Below, in pieces: positions 1 through 9,013 of a stretch of DNA of 40,877 nt (position 1 is its first letter; each line of letters starts with the position of its first letter). The stretch is from Bacillota bacterium (lineage in GTDB: Bacteria; Bacillota; Clostridia; Peptostreptococcales; Anaerovoracaceae). The stretch is taken from contig JALENF010000024.1 in NCBI GenBank assembly GCA_022767945.1, forward strand, positions 1 through 40,877, written 5' to 3'. Under the pieces are notes generated by a model. That model saw only the letters and a program-made list of their open reading frames with translations. It did no database searches and was not told where the DNA came from. Both the position numbers and the translations under genes were made by a program.

Positions 1-1
1 T

Positions 2-1105
2 GACATCATGCTGGCAGACAGTACTAATGCTCTTAGAGCAGGCTTTACTGCCTCAGAACAGGTTGTAGGGACGACCCTTGACCGCATCTTCAGACAGGTT
101 GAGCAGAGAATTATTATTGCGTCATTTTCGTCCAATGTTCACAGAGTTCAGAAAATTATTGAACTTGCTGCAAAATACGGAAGAAAATTTGCTGTTTCAG
201 GACGCAGTATGGAGAATGTTGTAAGGCTTGCTCAGGAACTTGGATATATGAACATTCCTGCAGGCATGATGGTTGAACTTAACAAGACAAAAAATATTCC
301 TGACAGGGAACTTGTGATCATAACGACAGGAAGCCAGGGAGAGCCTATGTCGGCTCTTGCCAGAATGGCAAACGACGAACACAAGAATGTTCATTTAAAG
401 AAAGGTGACACGGTTATTCTATCATCATCACCTGTTCCGGGAAATGAGAAGGCGGTTGCATCGGTTGTAAACAGACTTTTTGAAAAAGGTGTGAATGTTA
501 TATATAATGACATCGCAGACATCCATGTAAGCGGACACGCGTGTCAGGAGGAACTTAAGCTTATACAGACTCTGATAAAGCCTAAGTATTTTATGCCGGT
601 GCATGGAGAATTCAGACATCTTGTACAGCATGCGGCAATAGCTGAATCCATAGGTATGAGCAGAGACAGAATATTCATCCTGTCTAATGGAGATCAGCTC
701 ACTGTAGATAAGAAATCAGCAACTAAATTCCAGAATGTATGCAGTGCTGAAGATATTCTTGTTGACGGACTTGGAATCGGAGATGTAGGAAACATAGTAT
801 TAAGAGACAGAAAGCAGTTGTCTGAATCAGGACTTATCATAGTTGTTTTTGCTCTGGAAAAGTCAAGTGGAACAATTGTATCCGGCCCTGATATTGTATC
901 AAGAGGATTCGTATATGTTCGTGAGCATGAGGATCTGATTAATCAGGCGAAGGCACTTGCAACAGAGACTATTGAGAAGTGTCTGGCACATAATAATACA
1001 GACTGGAACTCAATAAAAAACAGCGTACGGGATGAAATGAGAAAATTCATCTTCAATCAAACAAAGAGAAGTCCGATTATCCTGCCGATAATCCTGGATG
1101 TATAA
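2..1105 (+). CDS. rnj: Ribonuclease J, 5'-truncated by window edge
   Basis: Frame open to the window edge (..DIMLADSTNA); RNase J motifs LADSTNA, ITTGSQGEPMSAL, PVHGEFRHL, SRGFVYVRE. Confidence 0.95.
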   Translation, partial: DIMLADSTNALRAGFTASEQVVGTTLDRIFRQVEQRIIIASFSSNVHRVQKIIELAAKYGRKFAVSGRSMENVVRLAQELGYMNIPAGMMVELNKTKNIPDRELVIITTGSQGEPMSALARMANDEHKNVHLKKGDTVILSSSPVPGNEKAVASVVNRLFEKGVNVIYNDIADIHVSGHACQEELKLIQTLIKPKYFMPVHGEFRHLVQHAAIAESIGMSRDRIFILSNGDQLTVDKKSATKFQNVCSAEDILVDGLGIGDVGNIVLRDRKQLSESGLIIVVFALEKSSGTIVSGPDIVSRGFVYVREHEDLINQAKALATETIEKCLAHNNTDWNSIKNSVRDEMRKFIFNQTKRSPIILPIILDV

Positions 1106-1127
1106 TATTTATGAGGAGGACGCGTAA

Positions 1128-1466
1128 ATGAACGTATACGATCAGGCTCACGGCCTTGCACAGGCTATAAAAGAATCAGAAGAGTTCAAGCAGTACAGTC
1201 GTCTGAAGTCTTCTATTGATGCAAATGAAGAACTTTCAAAGATGGTAAAGGATTTCCAGGCAAAGCAGTTTGAGGTTCAGGCAAAGCAGATGATGGGGGA
1301 GTCAGTAGGCCCTGAAGTTATGAATCAGGTTCAGGAACTGTATCAGATTATGGGAAGAGACCCGCTTGCAGCCCAGTATATGCAGGCTGAAATGAGATTT
1401 TCTCTTATGATGAACGATGTATATAAGATTCTTGGAGAAGCAATAGGACTTGTTAACCAGCAATAA
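1128..1466 (+). CDS. YlbF/YmcA family regulator
   Basis: 112-aa helical protein with YlbF-like pattern (VYDQAHGLAQAIKESEEFKQYSRLK); SD gaggagg upstream. Confidence 0.85.
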   Translation: MNVYDQAHGLAQAIKESEEFKQYSRLKSSIDANEELSKMVKDFQAKQFEVQAKQMMGESVGPEVMNQVQELYQIMGRDPLAAQYMQAEMRFSLMMNDVYKILGEAIGLVNQQ

Positions 1467-1478
1467 TTTTGGTATAAT
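1450..1478 (+). promoter_or_regulatory. Sigma-A-type promoter for efp
   Basis: TTGTTA (1450-1455), 17-nt spacer, TATAAT (1473-1478). Confidence 0.6.
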
Positions 1479-1531
1479 ACAAAAGAGTAGAACACAGTTT
1501 GAAAAATTTAAAAGAAAGTGAGAATAGAACA

Positions 1532-2092
1532 ATGATTTCTGCAGGCGATTTTAGAAAAGGAATGACATTTGAAATGAATGGAGATCCACATGTAGTACTG
1601 GATTTCCAGCACGTAAAACCGGGTAAGGGAGCTGCTTTCGTTAGAACTAAATATAAGAACATCCTTACCGGTGCTACCAGAGAAGAGGCTTTCAATCCAT
1701 CGGATAAATTCCCAAAGGCTCACATTGAGACAAAGGTAATGCAGTACCTTTATAATGATGGAGAACTCTATTACTTCATGGATATGGAATCATATGATCA
1801 GGTTCCTATCGCATATGATCAGGTTGAGGATGCAATTAAGTATCTGAGAGAGAATGACGAGGCTACTATTAAGTTCTATCAGGGAAGCCCATTCCTTGTA
1901 GAAGCACCAAATTTCGTAGATCTTGTTGTAACAGAGACAGAACCGGGTGTTAAAGGTAATACAGCAACTAACGTAACTAAAGCAGCTACAGTTGAAACTG
2001 GAGCAGTTATCCAGGTTCCTATCTTCATCGAAGAAGGGGAAAAAATTCAGATTGACACTAGAACAGGTGAATATCTGGGAAGATCAAAATAA
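1532..2092 (+). CDS. efp: Elongation factor P
   Basis: [40 protein letters not shown] is typical EF-P; true start is probably ATG 1532, not 1499. Confidence 0.97.
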   Translation: MISAGDFRKGMTFEMNGDPHVVLDFQHVKPGKGAAFVRTKYKNILTGATREEAFNPSDKFPKAHIETKVMQYLYNDGELYYFMDMESYDQVPIAYDQVEDAIKYLRENDEATIKFYQGSPFLVEAPNFVDLVVTETEPGVKGNTATNVTKAATVETGAVIQVPIFIEEGEKIQIDTRTGEYLGRSK

Positions 2093-2104
2093 TTTTTACG
2101 ATAC

Positions 2105-2131
2105 TAAAGGGATGCTTTATGCGTCCCTTTA
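2105..2131 (+). terminator. Terminator-like hairpin after efp
   Basis: TAAAGGGAtGC-TTTAT-GCgTCCCTTTA inverted repeat; weak T tract. Confidence 0.5.
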
Positions 2132-2151
2132 TTGAATGTTTGAGGTAACGA

Positions 2152-3207
2152 ATGAAAAAGTCAGTTAATAACAAAGTAATCCTAATACTGTCTGTGGCAG
2201 TGATAATGATACTTGTTGCGGGCGGAGTACTCTTTTACAATATGGGACTTTCTCCGGCTGATCAAAACAGCAAAGATGAAGTTACAGTAGAAGTTGCATC
2301 AGGCAGCAGTGCGTATGAAATACTGGATGCTCTTGATGAGGCAGGACTGGTAAAGAACAAGCTGAGTGCCAAAATATATATGAAACTGTCAAGTCCGGAC
2401 AACTTGCAGGCATACACTTACGTTCTGAATAAATCCATGAGTTTTAAGGAAATCCTGGAAATAATCGAGACAGGTGACCTGAAGCATGTTCTGACATCTA
2501 AATTCACTATCATTGAAGGTTCAACAGCAAAGGCCGCAGCTGAAAGCATAGCTGAATCTCTTTCACTGAGCACCAACGATATCCTGGCGGCATGGAACGA
2601 CAGGGACTATCTGAAACAATTGATTGACAAGTACTGGTTTCTTACTGATGAAATACTGAACGATGACTTGATATGCTCTCTTGAAGGTTATCTGTATCCG
2701 GATACTTACTTTATTATTAAGGCTAATCCTACAGTTGACGATATAACTGAACAGATTCTGGACAATACTGAAGAGAAACTTGATTCAATAAAGGATGACA
2801 TTGAGAGTAATGGTACAAGTGTTCATGAGCTTTTATCACTTGCTTCTGTTGTTGAAAATGAATCTTTATTCGAGGAGGACAGAGCAAAGATTGCAGGTGT
2901 GTTCGTAAACAGACTGAATAAGGATATGCCTCTTCAGAGTGATATCACTGTTCTGTATCCACTGGGGGTGAAGAGGGTAAACGTAACAGAAGAAGACCTC
3001 AAGGTGGACAGCAGATATAATACATATCTTCACAGCGGTCTTCCTGTAGGTCCGGTATGTAATCCGTCAGTTGACACGGTATCAGACTGTATCAACTACG
3101 AAAAGCATGATTATCTTTACTTCTTCGCTACGGAAGAGGGAAAGGTGCTCTACAGCAAAACTTATGAGGAACATCTGAGAACCATAGATGAGAATGGATG
3201 GTACTAA
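2152..3207 (+). CDS. mltG: Endolytic transglycosylase MltG (YceG-like)
   Basis: N-terminal TM; LASVVENES (catalytic Glu region), QSDITVLYPLG, YNTYLHSGLPVGPVCNPS. Confidence 0.92.
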   Translation: MKKSVNNKVILILSVAVIMILVAGGVLFYNMGLSPADQNSKDEVTVEVASGSSAYEILDALDEAGLVKNKLSAKIYMKLSSPDNLQAYTYVLNKSMSFKEILEIIETGDLKHVLTSKFTIIEGSTAKAAAESIAESLSLSTNDILAAWNDRDYLKQLIDKYWFLTDEILNDDLICSLEGYLYPDTYFIIKANPTVDDITEQILDNTEEKLDSIKDDIESNGTSVHELLSLASVVENESLFEEDRAKIAGVFVNRLNKDMPLQSDITVLYPLGVKRVNVTEEDLKVDSRYNTYLHSGLPVGPVCNPSVDTVSDCINYEKHDYLYFFATEEGKVLYSKTYEEHLRTIDENGWY

Positions 3208-3867
3208 GTGAAGAATATTACTAACGATTTAGTTGATAACTATATAACAGAATACTACAGACCTGTTAATGATACTCTGGGCGAATTAAGAAAAATGGGT
3301 GAGAATGACCATGTTCCGATTATACAGAGGGATACGGAAATGGTTCTCAACTCATATCTTAAGCTGAAGAAGCCTAAGAAAATACTTGAGATAGGTACAG
3401 CAATAGGGTACTCGTCATTATATTTTGCCACAGTCTGTCCTTATGCGGAAATATATACCATAGAGAAAGATGAGACTATGCTGCAGGCAGCGAGAAACAA
3501 CATTGAGGTTTCCGGAATGAGCCACAGAATTACATCTCTGTTCGGCGACGGTCAGGAACAGATTGAAAAGCTGAGAGATCAGAGCATTGACGGTTTTGAT
3601 TTTATCTTCGTAGATGCAGCCAAAAGCCATTACAAGAGATTTCTGGAGGCGGCACTGACAGTTGCAGCTGATGGGGCTTTGATAATCTCAGACAATATTC
3701 TTATGCGCGGAATGACAGCATCAGACGAATTCGATACCTTCAGGAAGCATAAGACAAATATAAGAAAAATGAGAGAGTATGTTGAATTTATATGCACGCA
3801 GAGTGACCTGGATACGAGCCTTATGGCTGTCGGCGATGGTCTTGCAGTTACAGTTTATAAGAGGTAA
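3208..3867 (+). CDS. O-methyltransferase (SAM-dependent, TrmR-like)
   Basis: LEIGTAIGYSSLYFA motif, FIFVDAAKSHY, IISDNILMRG; GTG start abuts mltG stop. Confidence 0.88.
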   Translation: MKNITNDLVDNYITEYYRPVNDTLGELRKMGENDHVPIIQRDTEMVLNSYLKLKKPKKILEIGTAIGYSSLYFATVCPYAEIYTIEKDETMLQAARNNIEVSGMSHRITSLFGDGQEQIEKLRDQSIDGFDFIFVDAAKSHYKRFLEAALTVAADGALIISDNILMRGMTASDEFDTFRKHKTNIRKMREYVEFICTQSDLDTSLMAVGDGLAVTVYKR

Positions 3868-5102
3868 TGATGAATAGAGAAGATTTTGAACTGCTTGCTC
3901 CTGCAGGCGATTTGGAAAAACTTAAGACAGCTGTTATATACGGTGCAGACGCCGTATACTTCGGAGGCGAACTTTTCAGCCTGAGAGCCGGTGCCGGAAA
4001 TCTCACTCTGGAGGAGATGAGGGAAGGCTGTGAATTTGCTCATGAGAGGGGTAAACGCTGTTATCTTACGATCAACATATTTGCCCATAATGAGGACATA
4101 GAGCCGCTCACAGCATATCTGAAAGAGGTAAGGAACATCAACATTGATGCATTTATTGTCAGCGACCCCGGTATAATTGATCTGATTCAGGAAATTATTC
4201 CGGATGCTGAAATACATCTTTCCACACAGGCAAATATGACAAACTACCGTACAGCAAATTTCTGGCACAAGATGGGTGTAAAGAGACTGGTGCTTGCCCG
4301 TGAGCTTACTTTCGATGAAATCAGGGGCGTGAGGGCTAATATTCCTGACAGCATGGAGCTGGAAGCTTTTGTACACGGAGCAATGTGTATATCATACTCA
4401 GGAAGATGTCTGCTTAGTAATTTTATGATTGAAAGGGATGCCAACAGAGGTGCCTGCGCTCATCCATGCAGATGGAAGTATGCTCTGGTAGAGGAAAAGC
4501 GACCTGGTGAATACTATCCTGTTGAGGAAGATGGAAGAGGAACATATATTCTGAATTCACGTGATCTCTGCATGATTGAACATCTCCCTGAAATTATAGA
4601 GAGTGGAATAATGAGTGCCAAAATTGAAGGCAGAATGAAGAGCAGTTTCTATGTTGCAACAATCATTCACGCTTACAGACAGGCTATCGATGCATATTTT
4701 CAGGATCCGGAAAATTATGTGTTCAATCCGGAGTGGCTTACTGAGCTGAAGAAGGCAAGTCACAGAGAATTCACAACCGGATTCTATTTTAACCAGCCGA
4801 CAAATCTCGATCAGAATTATCAGACAAGTGCATATACAAGAGAATATGCTTTTGTAGGCATAGTGAGAAGCTATGATGAAAGCACCGGAATGGCAGTAAT
4901 AGAGCAGAGAAATAAAATGGTTCTTGGAGATGAAATTGAGATTTTCGGACCTGACATTCCGTTCTTCAAGCAGAAGATAACTGAAATGTATGATTACGAA
5001 TCCGGTGACGCGATAGATGCAGCACCTCATCCTCAACAGATTATCACAATGAAAATGGATAAGCCTGTTAAGGAGCACTACATGCTTAGGAAGAAAAAAT
5101 AG
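3867..5102 (+). CDS. Peptidase U32 family protein (RlhA/TrhP-like)
   Basis: ELLAPAGDLEKLKTAVIYGADAVYFGG and U32 signature EAFVHGAMCISYSGRCLLS. Confidence 0.93.
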   Translation: MMNREDFELLAPAGDLEKLKTAVIYGADAVYFGGELFSLRAGAGNLTLEEMREGCEFAHERGKRCYLTINIFAHNEDIEPLTAYLKEVRNINIDAFIVSDPGIIDLIQEIIPDAEIHLSTQANMTNYRTANFWHKMGVKRLVLARELTFDEIRGVRANIPDSMELEAFVHGAMCISYSGRCLLSNFMIERDANRGACAHPCRWKYALVEEKRPGEYYPVEEDGRGTYILNSRDLCMIEHLPEIIESGIMSAKIEGRMKSSFYVATIIHAYRQAIDAYFQDPENYVFNPEWLTELKKASHREFTTGFYFNQPTNLDQNYQTSAYTREYAFVGIVRSYDESTGMAVIEQRNKMVLGDEIEIFGPDIPFFKQKITEMYDYESGDAIDAAPHPQQIITMKMDKPVKEHYMLRKKK

Positions 5103-5121
5103 ATATTTCACAAGGAGAACT

Positions 5122-6402
5122 ATGCATTATTTTATTATAGTAATTTCAATAATACTTAACGGAATAATAGTTGTTACCAACACGGCGATGAACTCCGTTA
5201 ACCGAAACAAAATCAAACAGCTTGCAGAGGAAGACAGCAGATCTGCCGCTGCACTGCTGCAGCTTCTGGAAAAACCAATTGTCTACAGATTTACCAACCG
5301 CCTGCTTAGCTATTCCTTCTTTGCTGTGGGTTTGTATTTTGCTGTTAATCTCCCATTTGACATGCCATATCATACGGCGGGGGCAATTGCAGTATATATT
5401 GCCTTGGTGCTTACCTTCAGTGAATATTTTACAAGAAAGCTGGCAGAACAGCACAGTGAGGGTATTTCGCTGACCTTTGCAGGCATGGAACGCTTCCTTG
5501 TGTTGATTCTTAAGCCGGTAATTATTATTCCGATACTGGCTGCAAACCTGTTCCTGGTGATTTTTCATCAGAAAACCAGCGTTGATGACAGTGAGTATTC
5601 CGAGGAAAAGGTGATGTCAATTCTAGAGGTAGGTCAACAGAGTGGTGAAATCAAAGAGGAAGGAAAGAGGATGATCAACTCCATCTTTAACTTTGATGAT
5701 AAACTGGCCTATGAAATAATGACACCGAGAACAGACGTGTTCCTGATTGATATAAACGATTCCCCCAATGAGTATCTGGACGAGCTTATGGAGCTTCGTC
5801 ATTCCAGAATTCCGGTATGCGAGGACGAGACAGATAATATAATCGGTATACTTCATATCAAGGACTATCTGATTAAAGCAAGAGAAACAGGTTTTGACAA
5901 GGTTGACATTCGTGAAATCCTGAGGACACCTTATTTTGTTCCCGATACAAAGAACATTGACTCCCTGTTCTTTGAGCTGCAGAAGGAAAAGCAGCAGGTT
6001 GCAATTCTCATCGACGAATACGGCGGATTCAGCGGAATTGTAACCATGGAGGATATAGTAGAGGAAATTGTAGGGGATATCGATGACGAATACGATGAAG
6101 AAGAACACGTAATACAGACTGTTGACGAAAACAATTATATTGTTGACGGGGATGTTTATCTGAGTGATCTGAGCGAGGAGACTAAGGTTAATCTGGAATC
6201 AGACAGCAGTGAGACAATCGGTGGATTTATCATTGATATTCTCGGGGAAATACCTGAGGACGGAGACGAAAATCGTATGCTGAGTTTCAGCAATTATGAA
6301 TTTACAATTCTGTCAGTAAAAGAACGTCGAATAGAAAAGGTTAAAATTTCAGTTCTTCCTGAAGATGTCATTTCTGAACAGGAAGAATCGAACGCAGAAT
6401 AA
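5122..6402 (+). CDS. HlyC/CorC-family transporter (CNNM domain, CBS pair, CorC_HlyC domain)
   Basis: N-terminal TM segments, YEIMTPRTDVFLID, LIDEYGGFSGIVTMEDIVEEIVGDI. Confidence 0.92.
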   Translation: MHYFIIVISIILNGIIVVTNTAMNSVNRNKIKQLAEEDSRSAAALLQLLEKPIVYRFTNRLLSYSFFAVGLYFAVNLPFDMPYHTAGAIAVYIALVLTFSEYFTRKLAEQHSEGISLTFAGMERFLVLILKPVIIIPILAANLFLVIFHQKTSVDDSEYSEEKVMSILEVGQQSGEIKEEGKRMINSIFNFDDKLAYEIMTPRTDVFLIDINDSPNEYLDELMELRHSRIPVCEDETDNIIGILHIKDYLIKARETGFDKVDIREILRTPYFVPDTKNIDSLFFELQKEKQQVAILIDEYGGFSGIVTMEDIVEEIVGDIDDEYDEEEHVIQTVDENNYIVDGDVYLSDLSEETKVNLESDSSETIGGFIIDILGEIPEDGDENRMLSFSNYEFTILSVKERRIEKVKISVLPEDVISEQEESNAE

Positions 6403-6411
6403 TACTTAACT

Positions 6412-8973
6412 ATGATGAAGAACAACTACTTAACAACAGCTATAGTTGCACATGTGGATGCCGGAAAGACAACTCTGTGTGAAGGCATCCTGTATAAAAC
6501 TGGCATCACACGCACACTTGGACGAGTGGATCACGGTGATGCTTTTTTTGATACACACAATCTTGAAAGAAAGCGCGGTATCACAATATTCTCCAAACAG
6601 GCAGTATTTCCGCTGGGTACCAAAACCGTTACACTCCTTGACACTCCCGGTCATATGGATTTCTCTGCTGAAATGGAGCGAACCCTGGGTGTACTGGATT
6701 ATGCCATCCTGGTTATAAGTGCTCCAGACGGAGTCACGGGACAGGTTGATACTCTCTGGAAGCTTCTGGAGAAATACGATGTTCCGACATTCATCTTTAT
6801 AAACAAGATGGATCAGGCCGGATGTCTCATTGAAAACGTCATGGAGAACCTGCATAAGTGTCTTGGGAACGAATGCGTGCTCTTCAACGAGGAGACAGAC
6901 GAATTCTACGAAAACGCCGCCTCCTGTGACGAAGATCTCATGGAGGAATACTTCGATTCGGGGGTACTGTCAGATGAAAGTATCACACGGGCTGTCAAAA
7001 CCCGCAGAATCGTGCCTTGCTATTCAGGCTCGGCACTCAAAATGACCGGAATAAGTGAGTTCCTAAAAGGAATGGAACGGTTCACGAGCTGTAGCGAATA
7101 TCCTGAAGCCTTCGGAGCCAGAGTCTTTAAAATAACAAGAGACGACAAGGGAGGAAGACTCACCCACATGAAGCTGACAGGTGGAACGCTGTCCGTTAAG
7201 GAAATCGTCGGCGAAGAAAAGATTAACCAGATAAGAATATACAGTGGAACAAAATTTGAAGCCGTAAACACAGCTGAAGCCGGACAGATAGTTTCAGTTA
7301 CCGGGCCGGATGCAACCTTCAGCGGACAGGGACTGGGATTCGAAAATCATGGTGACAAACCCGTTATAGATTCAGTACTTTCATATCAGGTTATCCTCTC
7401 TGAAGATACAGATGTTCACGAAGCATTTGTTAAGCTGAGCCAGCTGTCAGAAGAAATACCTGAGCTGCATGTTTTGTGGAATGATGCGGACGGTTCGGTC
7501 CGAATGAACCTTATGGGTGAAATCCAGGCTGAAATAATAAAAAATATTGTAAGCGACAGATTCGGTTTTGATATCGGCTACAGTCAGGGAACTGTAATGT
7601 ATAAGGAGACTATTAAGGGAAAGTCTTACGGCGTTGGACACTATGAACCTCTTAAACACTATGCCGAGGTACATCTTGCTATGGAGGCACTTCCTGAAGG
7701 AAGCGGTCTTGTGTTTGATACGATATGCAGTGAGGATATTCTGGATCGTAACTGGCAGCGCCTGATTATGACTCATCTTATGGAGAGGGAACATCCGGGA
7801 GTTCTGACTGGAGCACCGATTACTGATATGAAAATCAGCATAGCAACGGGCAGAGCACACATCAAGCATACAGAAGGGGGAGACTTCAGGCAGGCAACCT
7901 ACAGAGCAATTAGACAGGGACTCAGAAGGGCTGAAAATGTGCTCCTTGAACCTTTCTACAGTTATACACTGGAGCTTCCGCCAGATATGGTAGGGCGTGC
8001 AATGTCAGATATTCAGAGAATGTCAGGAACATGTACACCTGACGACCAGACACGTGAGGACATGACAGTAATTACCGGAATCTGCCCCGTGTCTACAATG
8101 AACGGCTATCAGAAAGAGGTTGTTTCGTACACAAGGGGTAAGGGAAGACTTTCATGCATTTTCGGCGGATACATGCCTTGTCACAATTCTGAGGAGGTAA
8201 TTGCAGAGGCTGCCTACAGTCCGGACAACGATGTTGATAATCCGACAGGCTCCATATTCTGCAGTCACGGAGGAGGCACCTTCGTCCCGTGGGATGAGGT
8301 GGAAAAGTACATGCATCTGGAAATGGCTGTTCAGGAAAAGGATATCTATGACTCCGGCGAGGGACTTCCAAGACCTCACAGAAAAGCAGAATATAGTCAG
8401 GCTGAGCTTGATGCTGTCTTTCAGATGACCTACGGGGTCAGCAAGAGAGAGCAAAACCGTTTCAGACGCAGTCCTCGTCTGATTCAGGCGGAACCTTCAG
8501 TACCCGGACCAAAGGTTCAGAGCGGGTACAACAAGAGCGATGCAGAAGAAATACTCATCATTGACGGGTATAATATTATCTTTGCATGGGAAGAGCTTAA
8601 GGAAATGTCAAGTCTGAATCTTGAGGCGGCAAGAGACATGCTTATTGACATACTCAGAAACTATCAGGGGTATACAGGCACAAAGATCATACTCGTTTTC
8701 GATGCGTATAAGCAGAAAGGTGCCTCAGAGCATAACGAAAGCTATGAAGATCTAAAGGTCGTATATACCAGAGAGAACGAGACAGCAGACAGATATATCG
8801 AAACTTTTGTTACCGAAAATGCAAAAAAATACAAAATTACAGTCGCAACCTCTGACGGACTGGAGCAGGTTATGGTATTTGGACAGGGTGCACTCAGAAT
8901 GCCTGCAAGAGAACTCAGAGAGCGAATTATGAATACAAACAGGGAAATTACAGAACTTATTTCAAAAAAATAA
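6412..8973 (+). CDS. TetM/EF-G-like translation GTPase fused to C-terminal YacP/Rae1-type NYN RNase domain
   Basis: G1 AHVDAGKTT, RGITIFSKQ, DTPGHMDF, NKMD; C-terminus EEILIIDGYNIIFAW...EARDMLIDILRNYQGYTG...VFDAYKQKG...VYTRENETADRYIE...VATSDGLEQ...FGQGALRMPARELRE matches the YacP/Rae1 motif order. Confidence 0.93.
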   Translation: MMKNNYLTTAIVAHVDAGKTTLCEGILYKTGITRTLGRVDHGDAFFDTHNLERKRGITIFSKQAVFPLGTKTVTLLDTPGHMDFSAEMERTLGVLDYAILVISAPDGVTGQVDTLWKLLEKYDVPTFIFINKMDQAGCLIENVMENLHKCLGNECVLFNEETDEFYENAASCDEDLMEEYFDSGVLSDESITRAVKTRRIVPCYSGSALKMTGISEFLKGMERFTSCSEYPEAFGARVFKITRDDKGGRLTHMKLTGGTLSVKEIVGEEKINQIRIYSGTKFEAVNTAEAGQIVSVTGPDATFSGQGLGFENHGDKPVIDSVLSYQVILSEDTDVHEAFVKLSQLSEEIPELHVLWNDADGSVRMNLMGEIQAEIIKNIVSDRFGFDIGYSQGTVMYKETIKGKSYGVGHYEPLKHYAEVHLAMEALPEGSGLVFDTICSEDILDRNWQRLIMTHLMEREHPGVLTGAPITDMKISIATGRAHIKHTEGGDFRQATYRAIRQGLRRAENVLLEPFYSYTLELPPDMVGRAMSDIQRMSGTCTPDDQTREDMTVITGICPVSTMNGYQKEVVSYTRGKGRLSCIFGGYMPCHNSEEVIAEAAYSPDNDVDNPTGSIFCSHGGGTFVPWDEVEKYMHLEMAVQEKDIYDSGEGLPRPHRKAEYSQAELDAVFQMTYGVSKREQNRFRRSPRLIQAEPSVPGPKVQSGYNKSDAEEILIIDGYNIIFAWEELKEMSSLNLEAARDMLIDILRNYQGYTGTKIILVFDAYKQKGASEHNESYEDLKVVYTRENETADRYIETFVTENAKKYKITVATSDGLEQVMVFGQGALRMPARELRERIMNTNREITELISKK

Positions 8974-8981
8974 AGGCTGTC

Positions 8982-9008
8982 ATATATCAGGCGCAAGTCC
9001 CATATAAT
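8982..9008 (+). promoter_or_regulatory. Candidate sigma-E-type sporulation promoter for spoIIIAA
   Basis: ATA (8982-8984), 16-nt spacer, CATATAAT (9001-9008), resembling the sigma-E consensus ATA-N16-18-CATAnnnT. Confidence 0.55.
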
Positions 9009-9013
9009 TAACC

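Noticed and set aside
8093-8454. Overlapping minus-strand ORFs inside the GTPase-NYN gene
   Set aside because: Antisense shadows of a well-supported coding frame with no family motifs. The same reasoning applies to most other antisense ORFs in the track.
6412-8973. Simple annotation as tetracycline resistance gene tet(M)-like
   Set aside because: The domain-IV loop differs, an extra linker and NYN nuclease are present, and the gene sits among housekeeping genes without mobile elements.
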